Shown here one piece after another: positions 37,258 to 47,918 of a stretch of 60,000 nucleotides of DNA. The DNA is from Strigamia acuminata (taxonomy: Eukaryota > Arthropoda > Chilopoda > Geophilomorpha > Linotaeniidae): the NCBI GenBank assembly GCA_949358305.1, contig OX442314.1, positions 57,857,369 to 57,917,368 of the forward strand, read 5' to 3'. Below the pieces are notes generated by a model, which made no database searches, was not told the origin of the DNA, and worked only from the letters and a program-made list of their open reading frames with translations. A program made the position numbers and the translations under genes. The stretch's first letter is position 1; each line of letters opens with the position of its first letter.

Positions 37258-37484
37258 TGTTATAATCGTGTGTGTCACCAGGCCGAATATGTATAAATCC
37301 CGAATGAGGGTCTCCGACCGCTAGGGGGAGTTGGTTGTATTTTCGGGTCACGGCGGATGACGTGACGTAAACGTGACTTCCGGTCACTTGTTCCTCTGGA
37401 GACGCGTGCCCTGTATATGCCGTGCGAATAAAACCCCTCATATCTTTTCATCCGAAGTTATCCAGTCTTTTCCCAAATACAACA
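37258..37484 (+). repeat. Element D 3' LTR
   Basis: 227 bp, no difference seen from the 5' LTR. It is preceded by the purine-rich tract at 37243-37255. Confidence 0.94.
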
Positions 37485-37602
37485 AAATACTGGAACAGCA
37501 GTTGTTTCAATGTTGGTGGCAGTCATCTGAAAGGTTGAATTAATTGTGGCTCATCAAAACATAATTTACAGAAAACCGCCATCATTGCGCCAGTAGACCC
37601 AC

Positions 37603-37767
37603 TGGAGTGTCCTACTCCATCGGTCAATCCTGACCAATCGTTAAGTTTTGGCGCTTTTAAGAGCAGCGCCACCTATATTGTAATTCGAGAATAAATCAGT
37701 CATTTTAGTTTAACTTACCTGACATGTCGCTTTCTTGACCACTAACCACATCAACGATAAATACACA
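37603..37767 (+). repeat. Element E 5' LTR
   Basis: 165 bp, starting TGGAGTGTCCTACTCC and ending ATACACA. The first bases can form a small GGAGT/ACTCC hairpin. It contains AATAAA. Confidence 0.9.
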
Positions 37768-37772
37768 AAAAT

Positions 37773-37784
37773 TGGCGACGAGGA
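37773..37784 (+). promoter_or_regulatory. Element E primer-binding site, tRNA-Ser(GCT) type
   Basis: TGGCGACGAGGA begins 5 nt after the 5' LTR. It is the complement of the 3' end of insect-like tRNA-Ser(GCT) (from remembered tRNA sequence), with 12 matching bases. Confidence 0.7.
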
Positions 37785-37974
37785 GGATCGCAATCGACGA
37801 CCCACAACCAGATGCAGTATCGTATCTACTTTTTTGTGAGTTTTTTGATCGTTTGATGAACTTTTTGGCCGTTTTTGACCGTCGCTGACCACGCCGTCCC
37901 CGAAGTAGGCCTAGTCGTTTTGTGCTTCGAATTTTCGCGTTTTTGTTGCTGTATTCCGTCTCCTTGCCATCAAG

Positions 37975-40900
37975 ATGTCGACGTTGAAAGGCACGCTTCG
38001 CGAATACGATTCCAGTGACGATTGGGAACTTTATTGTTTGCGTATGGCGAGTATTTTCGCCTGCAACAAAATAGTTGACGATTTGGAGCAGGTTCACACG
38101 CTGCTCGCGTACGTGGGCATGCCGACGTTGAAGTTATTGGTGTCGCTTACAGCACCCAAGAAGCCGGCCGAATTCAAGTACGACGAATTAGTGGCGCTCA
38201 TGCAGAAGAACGCGCGCCCGAAGCCGCTCGTTTTGGCCGAAATACGTCGATTTCATCGGCGCGATCGCCAGGCAGGTGAGACTGTTACCGAATACTCGTT
38301 GGCTCTCCAAGACCTTGCCCAGAATTGCGACTTTGGTGAAAATAAATCGGACGAGCTGCGAAATCGCTTTTTATGTGGCTTGCAAAACGAGCAAGTCCAA
38401 CATGCGTTAACCCTGAAAACTGATCTGACTTTTGACGACGCCGTTGCTTTTGCGGCTTCCGCTGAGGTGTCATCGAAGGAATTTTCGACTATTGCTGCCC
38501 AGAATACTGCCGCCACTCCTGTGCATAAACTCCACGAGTCGAAGCCGCGATACGAGCCGAACAGACGAGGCGGGAAGCGTTTCACGAAGAAAAATGTTGC
38601 TTTTCCAACTCCACACCAACCATCCAGTAAAGGAAATGCGTCGGGGTGCTCGGCTTGTGGTAAATCGAACCACTCTCGCGATTCGTGTCGTTTTCGGGAC
38701 GCCAAGTGCCACGGCTGTGGTAAAACTGGACATATTCGTCCGGTGTGTCGTTCTCGTGTTCCAGCATCGGATTCCACTCACGTTGTTCGTTTTAACGAGG
38801 ACATGGATTTCTATCGAGTTCACACTGGTCCCGCAACTGCAGTTAATTCCGTGCATTTGCCACGTGTGAAGCCGGTTATGATTACCATTTGTATCGATGG
38901 TGTCAATCTCGATATGGAGATGGACACGGGGGCAGGTGCTTCTATTATTGCTCTTGATTTATATCTAAAACATTTTTCCCATTTTCCATTGCAGACCATC
39001 CCGTGCAACATGTACACGTATACCGGCGATCAAATACAGATGGAGGGAGTTATTGAAGTTCCAGTCAGGTTCAAAAATCGAAATTTTTTATTGCCACTCT
39101 GTGTTGCACGGGATGGTCCAGTTCCGCTGTTGGGAAGAGGTTGGTTATGCATGTTCGGGCTCCTTTCGAAAACTGCTGAAGCGGTCGGCGCGAAAATTTA
39201 CAAGGCCGATTCCGTTGCTCCCCAGTCCGAGGTTCTCGATTCCACTTCAGCCAAAGCTTTGGAAACGTTGTTGCTGAAGCACGAGCACACTTTCCGAGAT
39301 GAAATCGGTTGCTTTAACAAGTCCACAGTTCACATTGACGTTGATCCAACGGTCCAGCCGATTTTTCTAAAAGCTTATCCAGTCCCCATAGCAGTTAAGC
39401 CATTGGTCGAGGCTGAGTTAGCGCGTTTGCAAGCGCTCGGTATTATTTCCCCGGTTGCATCATCACGTTGGGCAACGCCCGTGATGCATGTTAAAAAGTC
39501 TGATGGCACCATCAAATTGGCTGGTTGCTACAACCGGACAATTAACAAAGCTATTTTTCCCAATTCATATCCTTTGCCTTTATTTGCAGATGTGACCGCC
39601 AAATTGTCGGGAGGGGAAACTTATTCAGTATTGGATATGAATTCAGCTTTCAATCAATTGGAATTAGATGAGGAGAGCAAAATGTCCTGCACGATTAACA
39701 CTCATTTGGGCCTTTTCAGGGTAAATAGGCTCTTTTATGGTATTTCGTCCGCTCCCGCTCTATTCCAACAAACGATGGACCAGTTGACCGCCAAGGTGAA
39801 CAGCGCTCAGCCGTTTATCGATGACTCCGCCGTGACAGGTGCGACCAACGCGGTTCACCTGCAAAATTTGGACGTGCTTTTGACGACGTTCGGTGGAGCC
39901 GGTCTCACGTTGAATCGCCGGAAGTGTCACTTTTTACAGCAATCGATCCAGTTTTTAGGTTTAAACATTTCCAAACTAGGTATTTCCCCGATAGATTCGA
40001 AGCTCGCTCCACTCAGAGATGCAAGGCGCCCCAGTGATGTAACCTCTTTGAAATCGTTCCTTGGTCTCATCAATTACTACGGTCGCTTTGTTGCAAATTT
40101 GTCTACTCTGCTCGAACCGTTATATCGTTTAACACGTGACGATGTCGAGTGGAAGTGGACAGAGGAGCACGAGTCCACATGGAAGAAGGTTAAGGTTGCT
40201 GTGTCCACTGAGTCGGCGCTAGCCCACTTTGACCAGTCCAAAAAATTATTTTTGACGGTTGATGCTTCCCCGGTAGGTGTGGGAGCATTCCTTTCTCATC
40301 TTGATTCCGATGGTAATCACAAGCCCATTGCTTTTGCGAGTTCTCTCTTGTCGGCCGCGCAGAAGAATTACGCACAGATAGAGCGTGAGGGATTCGCCAT
40401 TATTTATGGCATCAGGAAATTCCATCACTACCTGTTTGGGCGTCGTTTCTTCCTGCGTACGGACCACAAACCCCTTGTTTCTATATTTGGAGAGAAAAAG
40501 GGATGTAACCAGATCGTGGCTGCACGACTGCATCGTTGGGCAGTATTTCTGTCCGCCTACGATTTTATTATTGAACACGTGCCTGCTGTGGACAACGCCA
40601 TTGCCGATGGCTTGTCTCGTAATCCACAACCGAGTGTGGACAGCAAAGAAGATTTGGAAGTCGGCATTAACAAAATTTATTCTGCTTCAATTTCAGATTT
40701 CCCCATGTCAGCTACTTCTTTAAAAGCTGCGTACGCAGCTGACAAAGTACTGCAAGATGTTATGCGACATGTTCGCACTGGATGGAAATCACGCACGCCG
40801 GACACCGCTGAATTTTATAAACACAGGGACTCGTTCTCAACTTTTGACGAATTTTTATTTCTCTCTGATAGGTTGGTGATTCCGAAAGCTGTTCGTCGTT

Positions 40901-42060
40901 CGGTGTTGGTCGAGCTCCATGCGGGTCATTACGGCATTGTCCGTACCAAATCGTTGGCGCGAGCCACGGTTTGGTGGCCTGGAATCGACGCTGACATCGA
41001 GCGCACAGTCAAGAACTGCGACGTCTGCCAGCGAAGCTTACCCGATCCGCCGAAATCAAACACCGTCAGTTGGCCAGTTCCAGACCAGGTGTGGGGACGG
41101 GTACATCTCGATTTCGCCGGCCCGTTTCATAATTCGATGTTCCTGTTGGCGGTTGACGCTAAAACCAAGTGGTGCGAGATTCGTAAGATGTCCACAACTA
41201 CTGCTGCCGCCACCATTGAAGTTATCAAGTCTTGGTTCGAAAATCACGGTTTGCCATTGCATTTTCATACCGACAACGGGCCACAGTTTACCTCGCAGGA
41301 ATTTCGCCAGTTCTTGGCGATAAATGGAATTCGTCACACTCTCTCACCGCCGTACCATCCAGCTACAAATGGCGCGGTTGAGGGTTTTGTGAAGACTTTT
41401 AAAACCCAAGTTGATAAATTTCTAACCTTGAATTTTTCCTTGTCGGATGCCGTCTCCCGTTTCATCGCATCGTATCGCTCAACGCCACACGCTACGACGA
41501 AAGTTTCACCAGCTGTCGCCTTCCTTCAGCGTGAGATGCGGACGCGCTTACATCTATTGAACCCACGACTTCTGCCAGATGTCGACCAAATTGACATTCC
41601 GCGCCGTTTTGAAGTTGGGGACCTCGTGTTCGCGCGGGATTACCGTGGCACTCCCAAGTGGATACCCGGTATAGTTAAAAAGAAGACTTCTTCGTCCACT
41701 TACGATATTGAAGTCGCTCTCGACGTGACGTGGAATCGACACATTGACCAGTTGCGACGTCGCGCAGATCCGAGTTTGTTGCCACAAAATGGGGGGAAAG
41801 ATTGTAGAAGTTCTCTTCTTCCTTTTGCCATCACTTCTCAACCAACTACACCGCCTGTGCCCGTGCCTGATCCAGTACTCACCGTTCCTCAAGCTGTCGT
41901 TCCTCAAAACGTTGCTCCGACACACGCACCGCCGTTGCCCGTTCGTGCGCCATCGCCACCTGCAATTGCTGGCTCGAGTGCTCCAGTTCCTCCAGCGCTT
42001 AGCCCTCGACCAGTCCGAAACAGGAAACAAACAGACTTTTATGGCTTCCCACCGAATTGA
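37975..42060 (+). CDS. gag-pol: Element E Gag-Pol polyprotein
   Basis: 1361 codons in one frame. The Gag part has a helical capsid region (1-170) and two CCHC knuckles (CSACGKSNHSRDSC at 225-238, CHGCGKTGHIRPVC at 245-258). The retropepsin DTGA starts at D317. The RT active site is FIDD at 614-617, preceded by the conserved LGISPIDSKL-type and SSAPALFQ patterns. RNase H has TVDASPVG and ADGLSRNP. Integrase has HAGHYGIVRTK...CDVCQ and catalytic D, D, E in LDFAGPF, TDNGPQF and GAVEGFVKTFK. A Pro-rich C-terminal tail follows. No frameshift is needed, unlike A and B. Every active-site residue is present. Confidence 0.95.
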   Translation: MSTLKGTLREYDSSDDWELYCLRMASIFACNKIVDDLEQVHTLLAYVGMPTLKLLVSLTAPKKPAEFKYDELVALMQKNARPKPLVLAEIRRFHRRDRQAGETVTEYSLALQDLAQNCDFGENKSDELRNRFLCGLQNEQVQHALTLKTDLTFDDAVAFAASAEVSSKEFSTIAAQNTAATPVHKLHESKPRYEPNRRGGKRFTKKNVAFPTPHQPSSKGNASGCSACGKSNHSRDSCRFRDAKCHGCGKTGHIRPVCRSRVPASDSTHVVRFNEDMDFYRVHTGPATAVNSVHLPRVKPVMITICIDGVNLDMEMDTGAGASIIALDLYLKHFSHFPLQTIPCNMYTYTGDQIQMEGVIEVPVRFKNRNFLLPLCVARDGPVPLLGRGWLCMFGLLSKTAEAVGAKIYKADSVAPQSEVLDSTSAKALETLLLKHEHTFRDEIGCFNKSTVHIDVDPTVQPIFLKAYPVPIAVKPLVEAELARLQALGIISPVASSRWATPVMHVKKSDGTIKLAGCYNRTINKAIFPNSYPLPLFADVTAKLSGGETYSVLDMNSAFNQLELDEESKMSCTINTHLGLFRVNRLFYGISSAPALFQQTMDQLTAKVNSAQPFIDDSAVTGATNAVHLQNLDVLLTTFGGAGLTLNRRKCHFLQQSIQFLGLNISKLGISPIDSKLAPLRDARRPSDVTSLKSFLGLINYYGRFVANLSTLLEPLYRLTRDDVEWKWTEEHESTWKKVKVAVSTESALAHFDQSKKLFLTVDASPVGVGAFLSHLDSDGNHKPIAFASSLLSAAQKNYAQIEREGFAIIYGIRKFHHYLFGRRFFLRTDHKPLVSIFGEKKGCNQIVAARLHRWAVFLSAYDFIIEHVPAVDNAIADGLSRNPQPSVDSKEDLEVGINKIYSASISDFPMSATSLKAAYAADKVLQDVMRHVRTGWKSRTPDTAEFYKHRDSFSTFDEFLFLSDRLVIPKAVRRSVLVELHAGHYGIVRTKSLARATVWWPGIDADIERTVKNCDVCQRSLPDPPKSNTVSWPVPDQVWGRVHLDFAGPFHNSMFLLAVDAKTKWCEIRKMSTTTAAATIEVIKSWFENHGLPLHFHTDNGPQFTSQEFRQFLAINGIRHTLSPPYHPATNGAVEGFVKTFKTQVDKFLTLNFSLSDAVSRFIASYRSTPHATTKVSPAVAFLQREMRTRLHLLNPRLLPDVDQIDIPRRFEVGDLVFARDYRGTPKWIPGIVKKKTSSSTYDIEVALDVTWNRHIDQLRRRADPSLLPQNGGKDCRSSLLPFAITSQPTTPPVPVPDPVLTVPQAVVPQNVAPTHAPPLPVRAPSPPAIAGSSAPVPPALSPRPVRNRKQTDFYGFPPN

Positions 42061-42220
42061 TGTTTGTGTTTGTGTTTTAAATTAATTGATTTCATTTTGT
42101 GTTAGTTTAAATTTCCAACTTTGTTCTTTATTAACTTTTATATACATGTGTTTAATGTTTAAATTGTTTTATCCCTTTCTTGATTATATAATTGGTGTTT
42201 CTCCCAATTAAAGGGGATGT

Positions 42221-42385
42221 TGGAGTGTCCTACTCCATCGGTCAATCCTGACCAATCGTTATGTTTTGGCGCTTTTAAGAGCAGCGCCACCTATATTGTA
42301 ATTCGAGAATAAATCAGTCATTTTAGTTTAACTTACCTGACATGTCGCTTTCTTGACCACTAACCACATCAACGATAAATACACA
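42221..42385 (+). repeat. Element E 3' LTR
   Basis: 165 bp copy with one visible difference (CGTTATG against CGTTAAG in the 5' LTR). Confidence 0.9.
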
Positions 42386-42915
42386 ATACCCACAACATAT
42401 TAGATTCACTGGCGATACAACAATTTATATCAAATAAAACAATGCAACAATTTGCATCTACCTGTTTGAAGAAAATTAATCACTGCTGCAATGTAAACTA
42501 TTGCGTACGCGTGCTTTCATTTGCAATCGATCTAAATCAGTTTCAATCCTGTGACATCCAGTTCGGATACAATACAATTTCAAGTGCAACATAATTACTC
42601 AAGTTTGACAAGCTTGTATGGCTTGCCAAGCAATTCCAGTGTAACCAATACAATGATGATGATGTATAAAACCAAGAGCAAAACAAGGAAAACTTATTTC
42701 TGCTTTTTATTGAAATTTTTAACAAGAATTGAATTATTCTTATTTTAATCAATATACAAAAATAATTAAAGACACCAGTTGGATTAATTGAGTGTTACCA
42801 TTCAGCAATCTAAGAAATGAGCCGCCATTAGTAAATCGAGAAGAATTGCTGGTTCTACATTGAATGACGGGATTTCCAGCGGGCTTTCCCCGTATTGGCC
42901 TTTGTAAGCCAAAAA
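42386..42915. other. AT-rich stretch with no recognised feature
   Basis: Short frames only, none with a domain. A run of GATGATGATG lies at about 42655. Confidence 0.4.
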
Positions 42916-43940
42916 TTTTTAATTCATTTATTGGAAAATTACAAAAAGTTTTCTATTCAGGGTTAAGCAATTTTGGTTTGGATTCGACGGTGTTGGGCGA
43001 AGTTTAGCGAATGCCCGAATCGTGTCATGTTTTGGCGGACAAAAGTCGAAGGAAAATTTGACGTACAAATAATCGCGAAAACAGGTGTACTTAAGATTTT
43101 TTATATTTCTTTTCGTAATAAGTTTTGAGATCGAATAAGACAAAATACACTTTCCTAAAATAATCGACGACATTGTTGAATCCTTCGATTTCCGTAACAA
43201 CTACCACGTTTCGCCTGCAATTAACGTTTATATGCAATTGGTTTTTTTCATTTTAGATATTAAAGAAAGGTAAAAATTAAGTTTCATTTTAAAATGGAAA
43301 GTTTTTTTTATTTTTATTGAGGTAACTAAATTAATAATTTTACGTAGCGGGGGAAGAGGGGGCATTAACTTTCCCGTCGATGACAATCTCTTGCGTTTCT
43401 AAAAATTGAACCGGGATCTCCCCTCCGGGATCCGCTGCATCCACCTGCCCAACTGGAACCGGATCGATCACTAAAGCCATTCTTTGTTGGTCGAAGAATT
43501 ACCTGTGTAGATTTTGTAGGCGAAAACGAAGTTATTCGTAGGGATAAAATATAAAAGTCTTTCAATATGTGTTTTCTTAAACCATCATGATAGTGTGCGG
43601 CGTTTCTTTCATCGACAGTGTATGGCAAAGAAAATACGTTTTGGACAATAATCGAGAAAAGAGCTGGACTTAAGATTTTTAATTCATTTATTTGAAAATT
43701 ACAAAAAGTTTTCTATTCAGGGTTAAGCAATTTTGGTTTGGATTCGACGGTGTTGGGCATACGATGGCACAGTAGATGCGATGGAGACGGTTTAACGGTT
43801 AGGCGTCGATAGATAGACAAAATTTCGAGTCTAAAAATAAGTGTTTTTACATATCAGCTTCGGTGAAATACGGAAAAATTTGACGTACAAATAATCGCGA
43901 AAACAGGTGTACTTTATTTTGATTGAGGTAACTAAATTTA
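42916..43940. repeat. Mosaic of dispersed direct repeats
   Basis: Three words recur in the same order. An 80-bp block with CAGGGTTAAGCAATTTTGG is at 42916-43000 and again at 43677-43761. A 45-bp block with TTTGACGTACAAATAATCGC is at 43055-43095 and 43875-43918. A block with ATTGAGGTAACTAAATT is at 43316-43332 and 43922-43938. Spacing between the blocks differs in the two copies. This looks like two copies of a non-coding element with different internal insertions or deletions. No terminal repeats or coding sequence identify its class. Confidence 0.7.
43340..43480 (-). CDS. Small ORF of 46 residues, unrecognised
   Basis: ATG at 43480 after AACAAAGA, stop TAA at 43342-43340. The translation is rich in Val, Pro, Gly and acidic residues (VIDPVPVGQVDAADPGGEIP) and has none of the low-complexity bias of the AT-rich surroundings, so it may be genuine coding sequence or an exon piece. 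A GTAATT donor-like site is upstream. No homology is recognised. Confidence 0.25.
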   Translation of the reverse strand: MALVIDPVPVGQVDAADPGGEIPVQFLETQEIVIDGKVNAPSSPAT

Positions 43941-44322
43941 GTGGACCAATAAATGGGACCCTTATAGAATGAATAAACAAATACTTCTATTATATTATAT
44001 ACCTTCACTTCTGAGGTTGGTGCTTGTTAAAATGTATTTAACATACGTTTCAACTGCACAAAGAATCGTTTTCTGGGCCTCACCGGTCATCTATTAAAGA
44101 TAAGTTCAATAATAAAATTAAAAATCTCTTATAAATATATACAAACCTCTACATCTCGCAACTCGTTGATATACTAATCCAATCCTACTTTATCACAAAG
44201 TAGTTTTGGATTCGGCTCATTCAACTTCTGTGTTCTATTTAAGTAAAATAGAACACAGCTAATGTGTCTGATCGGGACAAGTCTCTTTTCTGTAAAAAAA
44301 ATTGATTAATATTTGATTTTAA
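43941..44322. other. AT-rich stretch with no recognised feature
   Basis: Contains a small inverted pair around 44230-44255 (TGTGTTCTATTT and its complement) and nothing else I can identify. Confidence 0.35.
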
Positions 44323-44556
44323 TTATTGAACAACTAACTTAGGTAAATTTTCTAATTTTAAATTAGCTTGAAAAGCTTTCTCCGGAAAGCGCTCGTACAG
44401 GTCACGTGCCTGAATTTTTCCTTTCACGGAAGAAGCTTTGTACGCTTTAGTATTTTTGATAACTTCTTTAGGTGTTGAAACATTATCAACATTGTCTTCA
44501 TAGTTATCCTCATTTCGGTCCTCATCATTGTCCTCAACATTGTCGTCAACTTCCAC
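44323..44556 (-). CDS. Acidic low-complexity ORF, unrecognised
   Basis: 77 codons. The first third is Asp/Glu/Asn-rich (VDDNVEDNDEDRNEDNYEDN) and comes from an imperfect TCNTCATTGTC-type repeat. The second half (KGKIQARDLYERFPEKAF) has a balanced composition. It could be an exon or chance. No family is assigned. Confidence 0.2.
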   Translation of the reverse strand: MEVDDNVEDNDEDRNEDNYEDNVDNVSTPKEVIKNTKAYKASSVKGKIQARDLYERFPEKAFQANLKLENLPKLVVQ

Positions 44557-44764
44557 ACTTTTAAGGCTTTTTAGAAGTTGGATGACTAAAATAAAATGTC
44601 AGTTGAAATAGATAATCAGACAGAAATAATATTACATTACCTCGGTCTCTGTATTACTTGTTTGCATAAAATGATCCGAAATGATGCCTCAACTAATCCA
44701 AACTGGATTCCAACGATTTTAGCTGTAGTTTGTCTTTCAAAAAACTTGTTCCTGACCTCTAGAT

Positions 44765-45262
44765 TTATTCGTCCTGCTTCGACCTTTGAAAGCTTATGAC
44801 ATTCTTGCAAATACTGTGGTAAGTAACCCCTCGTATTCTTATTACATTTGGGACAAGGAATATTGATACGATTGGGCCTTCCAACTGCTCATCTTCTATA
44901 TCGCTGTCCCAAGAAGTGTGAGTAGTATTATCCAAAAACCAATTATCAAACTCAAATGCTTGCTCTCTGTGGATCCTTTCTGCTGATTTGGCCTGCTCTT
45001 TTTTCCATTTCTGTTTATCCCAATCCAATCGCTTATCCTCAATTATTTTTTTCATCTCTGTTGGGATAATTCTGCTTGGAGATGTAGGATTCATCAGGTT
45101 CCATTTCCCGTTGGCAGCTAGATCTTTGCTGTTTTCCAACCATTCTCCTTCTTCCTTAAATGCCTCTTGTAATTTAGCAATCATGGTTGATGTGTTTTTG
45201 TGCTTTGATGTTTCGATGGAAGTCTGATGCCTCGGATTGCAGTGGATGCAGTAGACTGGCAT
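44765..45262 (-). CDS. Unrecognised 165-codon ORF, charged
   Basis: It opens with MPVYCIHCNPRHQ and has a charged, Trp-containing body (KRLDWDKQKWKKEQAKSAER). It lies just downstream, on the same strand, of the broken gypsy RT at 45273-46320. It may be debris of that element or of another insertion. A good splice acceptor or donor was not found. No known domain is visible. Confidence 0.3.
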   Translation of the reverse strand: MPVYCIHCNPRHQTSIETSKHKNTSTMIAKLQEAFKEEGEWLENSKDLAANGKWNLMNPTSPSRIIPTEMKKIIEDKRLDWDKQKWKKEQAKSAERIHREQAFEFDNWFLDNTTHTSWDSDIEDEQLEGPIVSIFLVPNVIRIRGVTYHSICKNVISFQRSKQDE

Positions 45263-45272
45263 AATACAGCTC

Positions 45273-46320
45273 CTAGCCCTGAATCACAAAGGGTTTAACC
45301 ATATCAGGCATTAATAAGACTTGAGTTTTATCACACAGGATATCTTTAATTTCTTCAAAAGCTTTTGTTTGTGCTGGTCCCCATACAAATATAGCTTTCT
45401 CATGCATTATGTTAGTCAGTGGAGTAGCAATTTTGGCGTGATTAGGGATGAATTTCTTAAAGAAATTTGCTAAACCATGAAATCTTTGAATGTCTTTCGA
45501 TGTTTTTGGAGTAGAAAACTTCCGTACTGAAGAAATCTTATCAGGATCGGGGGCCAATCCACTTGAAGTGATCAAATAACCCAAAAAATTTCGACTTCTC
45601 CTTATTTACCGATAAATTGGCTTTATCTAGACGTTCTAAAACATCTTTGATGTGATTGAGATGATCTTTCCAATTTTGTGAAAAAATAATCACATCATCT
45701 AAATAGACTAACGGATGTTTATAGAAGGCGTCGCCCATTACTCGCTCCATGAGAAATTGAAAGGTTCATGGCGCATTGCACAATCCAAATGGCATGCGTA
45801 TGAACTGGTAGTATCTTTTCGACCTGATAATAACCTTTGGTAAGGTCAAGAGAGGTGAAATATTTTGCCTGATTGGTATTGTGCATTAGCAAATCAATAC
45901 TGGGCATTTGAATTGCATTGATTTTGGTGATTGCATTCAACCACCGATAATCGATATGAGTTGTTTGGTTTATTACGGGGTGACTTATATAAGGTTCCGT
46001 AGATTTTTCGATTAGGTTATCCGCCTCTAATTCTTTCACTAATTTAGTCATAATGGCAATTTTGGCAGGATTATACATGTTAATTGGTTTGTTTTTTCCA
46101 TTTCGCGTCTTTTTTTAACGTAATTTTATGTTTAATTATGTTTGTGCATCTGACTTTATCTCTAAAGACGTTTTTGATGTTGGAAATTATTTCTAACAAT
46201 TTAGATTTTTCTTCTTCGGAACAATCACAATCTTTTATCAACAATTCTTCCTAATTGTCGGGTGTATGTGTAATTGTTCCATCATCCTTCATTATTCGTA
46301 ATCTGGCTAGATTACTGTTT
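45273..46320 (-). pseudogene. pol: Degraded Ty3/gypsy pol (RT region)
   Basis: Fragments in three frames follow the order of a gypsy reverse transcriptase. A region with ELEADNLIEKSTEPY and FTSLDLTKGYYQV is at 46078-45780. The active-site segment LVYLDDVIIFSQNW is at 45750-45541. The thumb/connection segment (LITSSGLAPDPDKI, RFHGLANFFKKFIP) runs 45584-45273 and stops where RNase H should begin (VKPFVIQ). At least two frameshifts and the missing RNase H and integrase make it inactive. It is not closely related to A, B or E by eye. Confidence 0.75.
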
Positions 46321-46370
46321 AGGTGTGACTACTGCCACAGCAACCTAAAATTAGGAAAATAATATTCCAT

Positions 46371-46886
46371 TTATTTTCTAATATAAAATATAAAACACTC
46401 TTTGGAGAGTAATTTAATTAGTTGATCAGAATTTTCTACAAGTAATGCTGAGTATCTCTTAGTTTTGGCAAAAATAATTCTGTTCCAGGGTAGATGCAAA
46501 AATCTCATCATTGTCTGTGAGTTGCTGCCATGTGCCATTTGTCCTAGTACCTGCATAACTTACATAGAAAAGAAATTGAAATACTGATTCTAATATTAAA
46601 TGTGTGTGCTTACCTGATAATAATATTCTATGTTTTTTCTTAAGACTAATTTCTCCATTCTTATTTTCACAGCAGAAGGTTTTACTGCACAAAGCATCAC
46701 TGATACTGCTTGACTTTTTGATGAATGGACATTAGTATAATCCTGTCTTGGACGCAACTTGTGATGAGAATAATTAATGAAGGGCATAATGGGTTGATAT
46801 AAACACATAATAATGGTTAGCTGGGATGCTGTGCTGCAAGCCTTCTTGCAAGCATGGTTCTGAAAAGGGGTTTGGAGAGGCTTCAC
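46371..46886 (-). other. Possible exon pair of an unrecognised gene
   Basis: The minus strand has an open stretch ending in a donor (CAG|GTAAGC at about 46614) and, after some 50 nt, an acceptor (TATGTAAG|TT near 46558) followed by another open stretch down to 46371. Translations such as LRKNIEYYYQ and KRYSALLVENSDQLI resemble coding sequence but match no domain I know. Phase cannot be settled. 46887-47042 shows nothing. Confidence 0.2.
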
Positions 46887-47045
46887 TCATCATGACTGCA
46901 AATGTGGGGTTTTGCATCCACAAAATTAAACACTCTGAATTGAAATCACATAATTGTAGATTAATTATTTATTTATTTATCTTATAAAATATCTACATAA
47001 TAATTTGTAAACTTACTACTTATATACAGGACTTTTAGCTTCTTA

Positions 47046-47228
47046 GCGTGGCCAATCTCCATCAGTGGGTTTCTTTTCTCGTTTCCAGGCAACTGCGTAG
47101 ATGTTACCCTCCTCCAAATCATTGAGATCTGCATCCACAATCCAAGTACAGTCAACAACTGAATATGTGAGGGTGAGTATCTTGTGTTGGTTGCAATACT
47201 TTGAAAGCAAACATGTCAACGGATTTGG
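47046..47228 (-). other. Probable terminal coding exon, unrecognised
   Basis: A 61-codon open stretch without an ATG ends at TAA (47045-47043). It reads with non-repetitive, protein-like composition, for example VVDCTWIVDADLNDLEEG and IYAVAWKREKKP. A shared domain is not recognised. Confidence 0.25.
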
Positions 47229-47918
47229 CTAACAAAAATGGCTGTGATTGGCTGTTGGATGGTGATGTCTGGGGTCGGCGCTAGGGATTCCTGTAGCGTT
47301 TGCAGTTTGTAAAATCGTATCCGCGAATCCCCAATAAAGAAGGGGTGCCCTCTTACGGCAAAGGAGTGGACTCTGGGTGGAGGTCGGAGCCCGCCGTCCA
47401 AGAGTCACAGTCTGTTAAAAACAGCATGTTTTCTTGGATCTGTGATTGAAAAGGATTTTAAATAAATTATTGCAAAAAACAAAACAATGCAAAAACAAAT
47501 AATTGCCATACTTACAGAAAGCATTCGGCTAATTCGATTGGCAGTCATGTTTGCCCCACCATATTAAACATTGTTTTGTTACTTGCCATCACTCTAAACA
47601 CCCTTACTCGCGTTGGTTACTCTAGACAAACATTCTGCCGTACAGCCCATGTGACCACTCATGGAGACTGTAGCAGGCAGATCTTTTTGCTACTGAGCGT
47701 CACAGTGATGAATGGTGAGAAGGAGCAGAGTCAGCAGTTGTCTCTGCTAAGGTTAGGACTGTGGCAGCTCTTCTTACAAGTTCTCACCCTCTGCTCTCCC
47801 AGCAACGTCTCTCTCTCACTACACCACTCAGCTCTCTCCTCTGTTAATAATAGTTTATTTCAAACATGACTTAAAAACGTTATAAAATTATAGTTACCAT
47901 TTGATCTTACATCAGCCT
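47229..47918. other. Stretch with no recognised feature
   Basis: Mixed composition. The frames at 47216-47401 (minus) and 47576-47869 (plus) have no recognisable domain. Confidence 0.35.

Larger units (their letters stand above)
32740..37484 (+). mobile_element. Element D: 4.7-kb Ty1/copia LTR retrotransposon
   Basis: 227-bp LTRs at 32740-32966 and 37258-37484 appear identical. The target duplication is AAATA at 32735-32739 and 37485-37489 (5 bp, as usual for copia). Domain order is protease, integrase, RT, RNase H, which defines Ty1/copia. The only visible defect is a one-base shift in an A run in gag. A purine-rich GGTGAAGAAGGTG (37243-37255) precedes the 3' LTR. Identical LTRs indicate a very recent insertion. 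Confidence 0.96.
37603..42385 (+). mobile_element. Element E: 4.8-kb Ty3/gypsy LTR retrotransposon, Mag-like
   Basis: Short 165-bp LTRs at 37603-37767 and 42221-42385 differ at one position by eye. A single gag-pol ORF (37975-42060) is open throughout. The purine-rich AAAGGGGATG at about 42210-42219 precedes the 3' LTR. ACCCAC occurs just before the 5' LTR (37597-37602) and again 2 nt after the 3' LTR (42388-42393). It may be the target duplication if the LTR end is two bases longer than I set it. Size, single ORF and tRNA-Ser-type primer fit the Mag group of Ty3/gypsy (inference from pattern). Confidence 0.94.
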
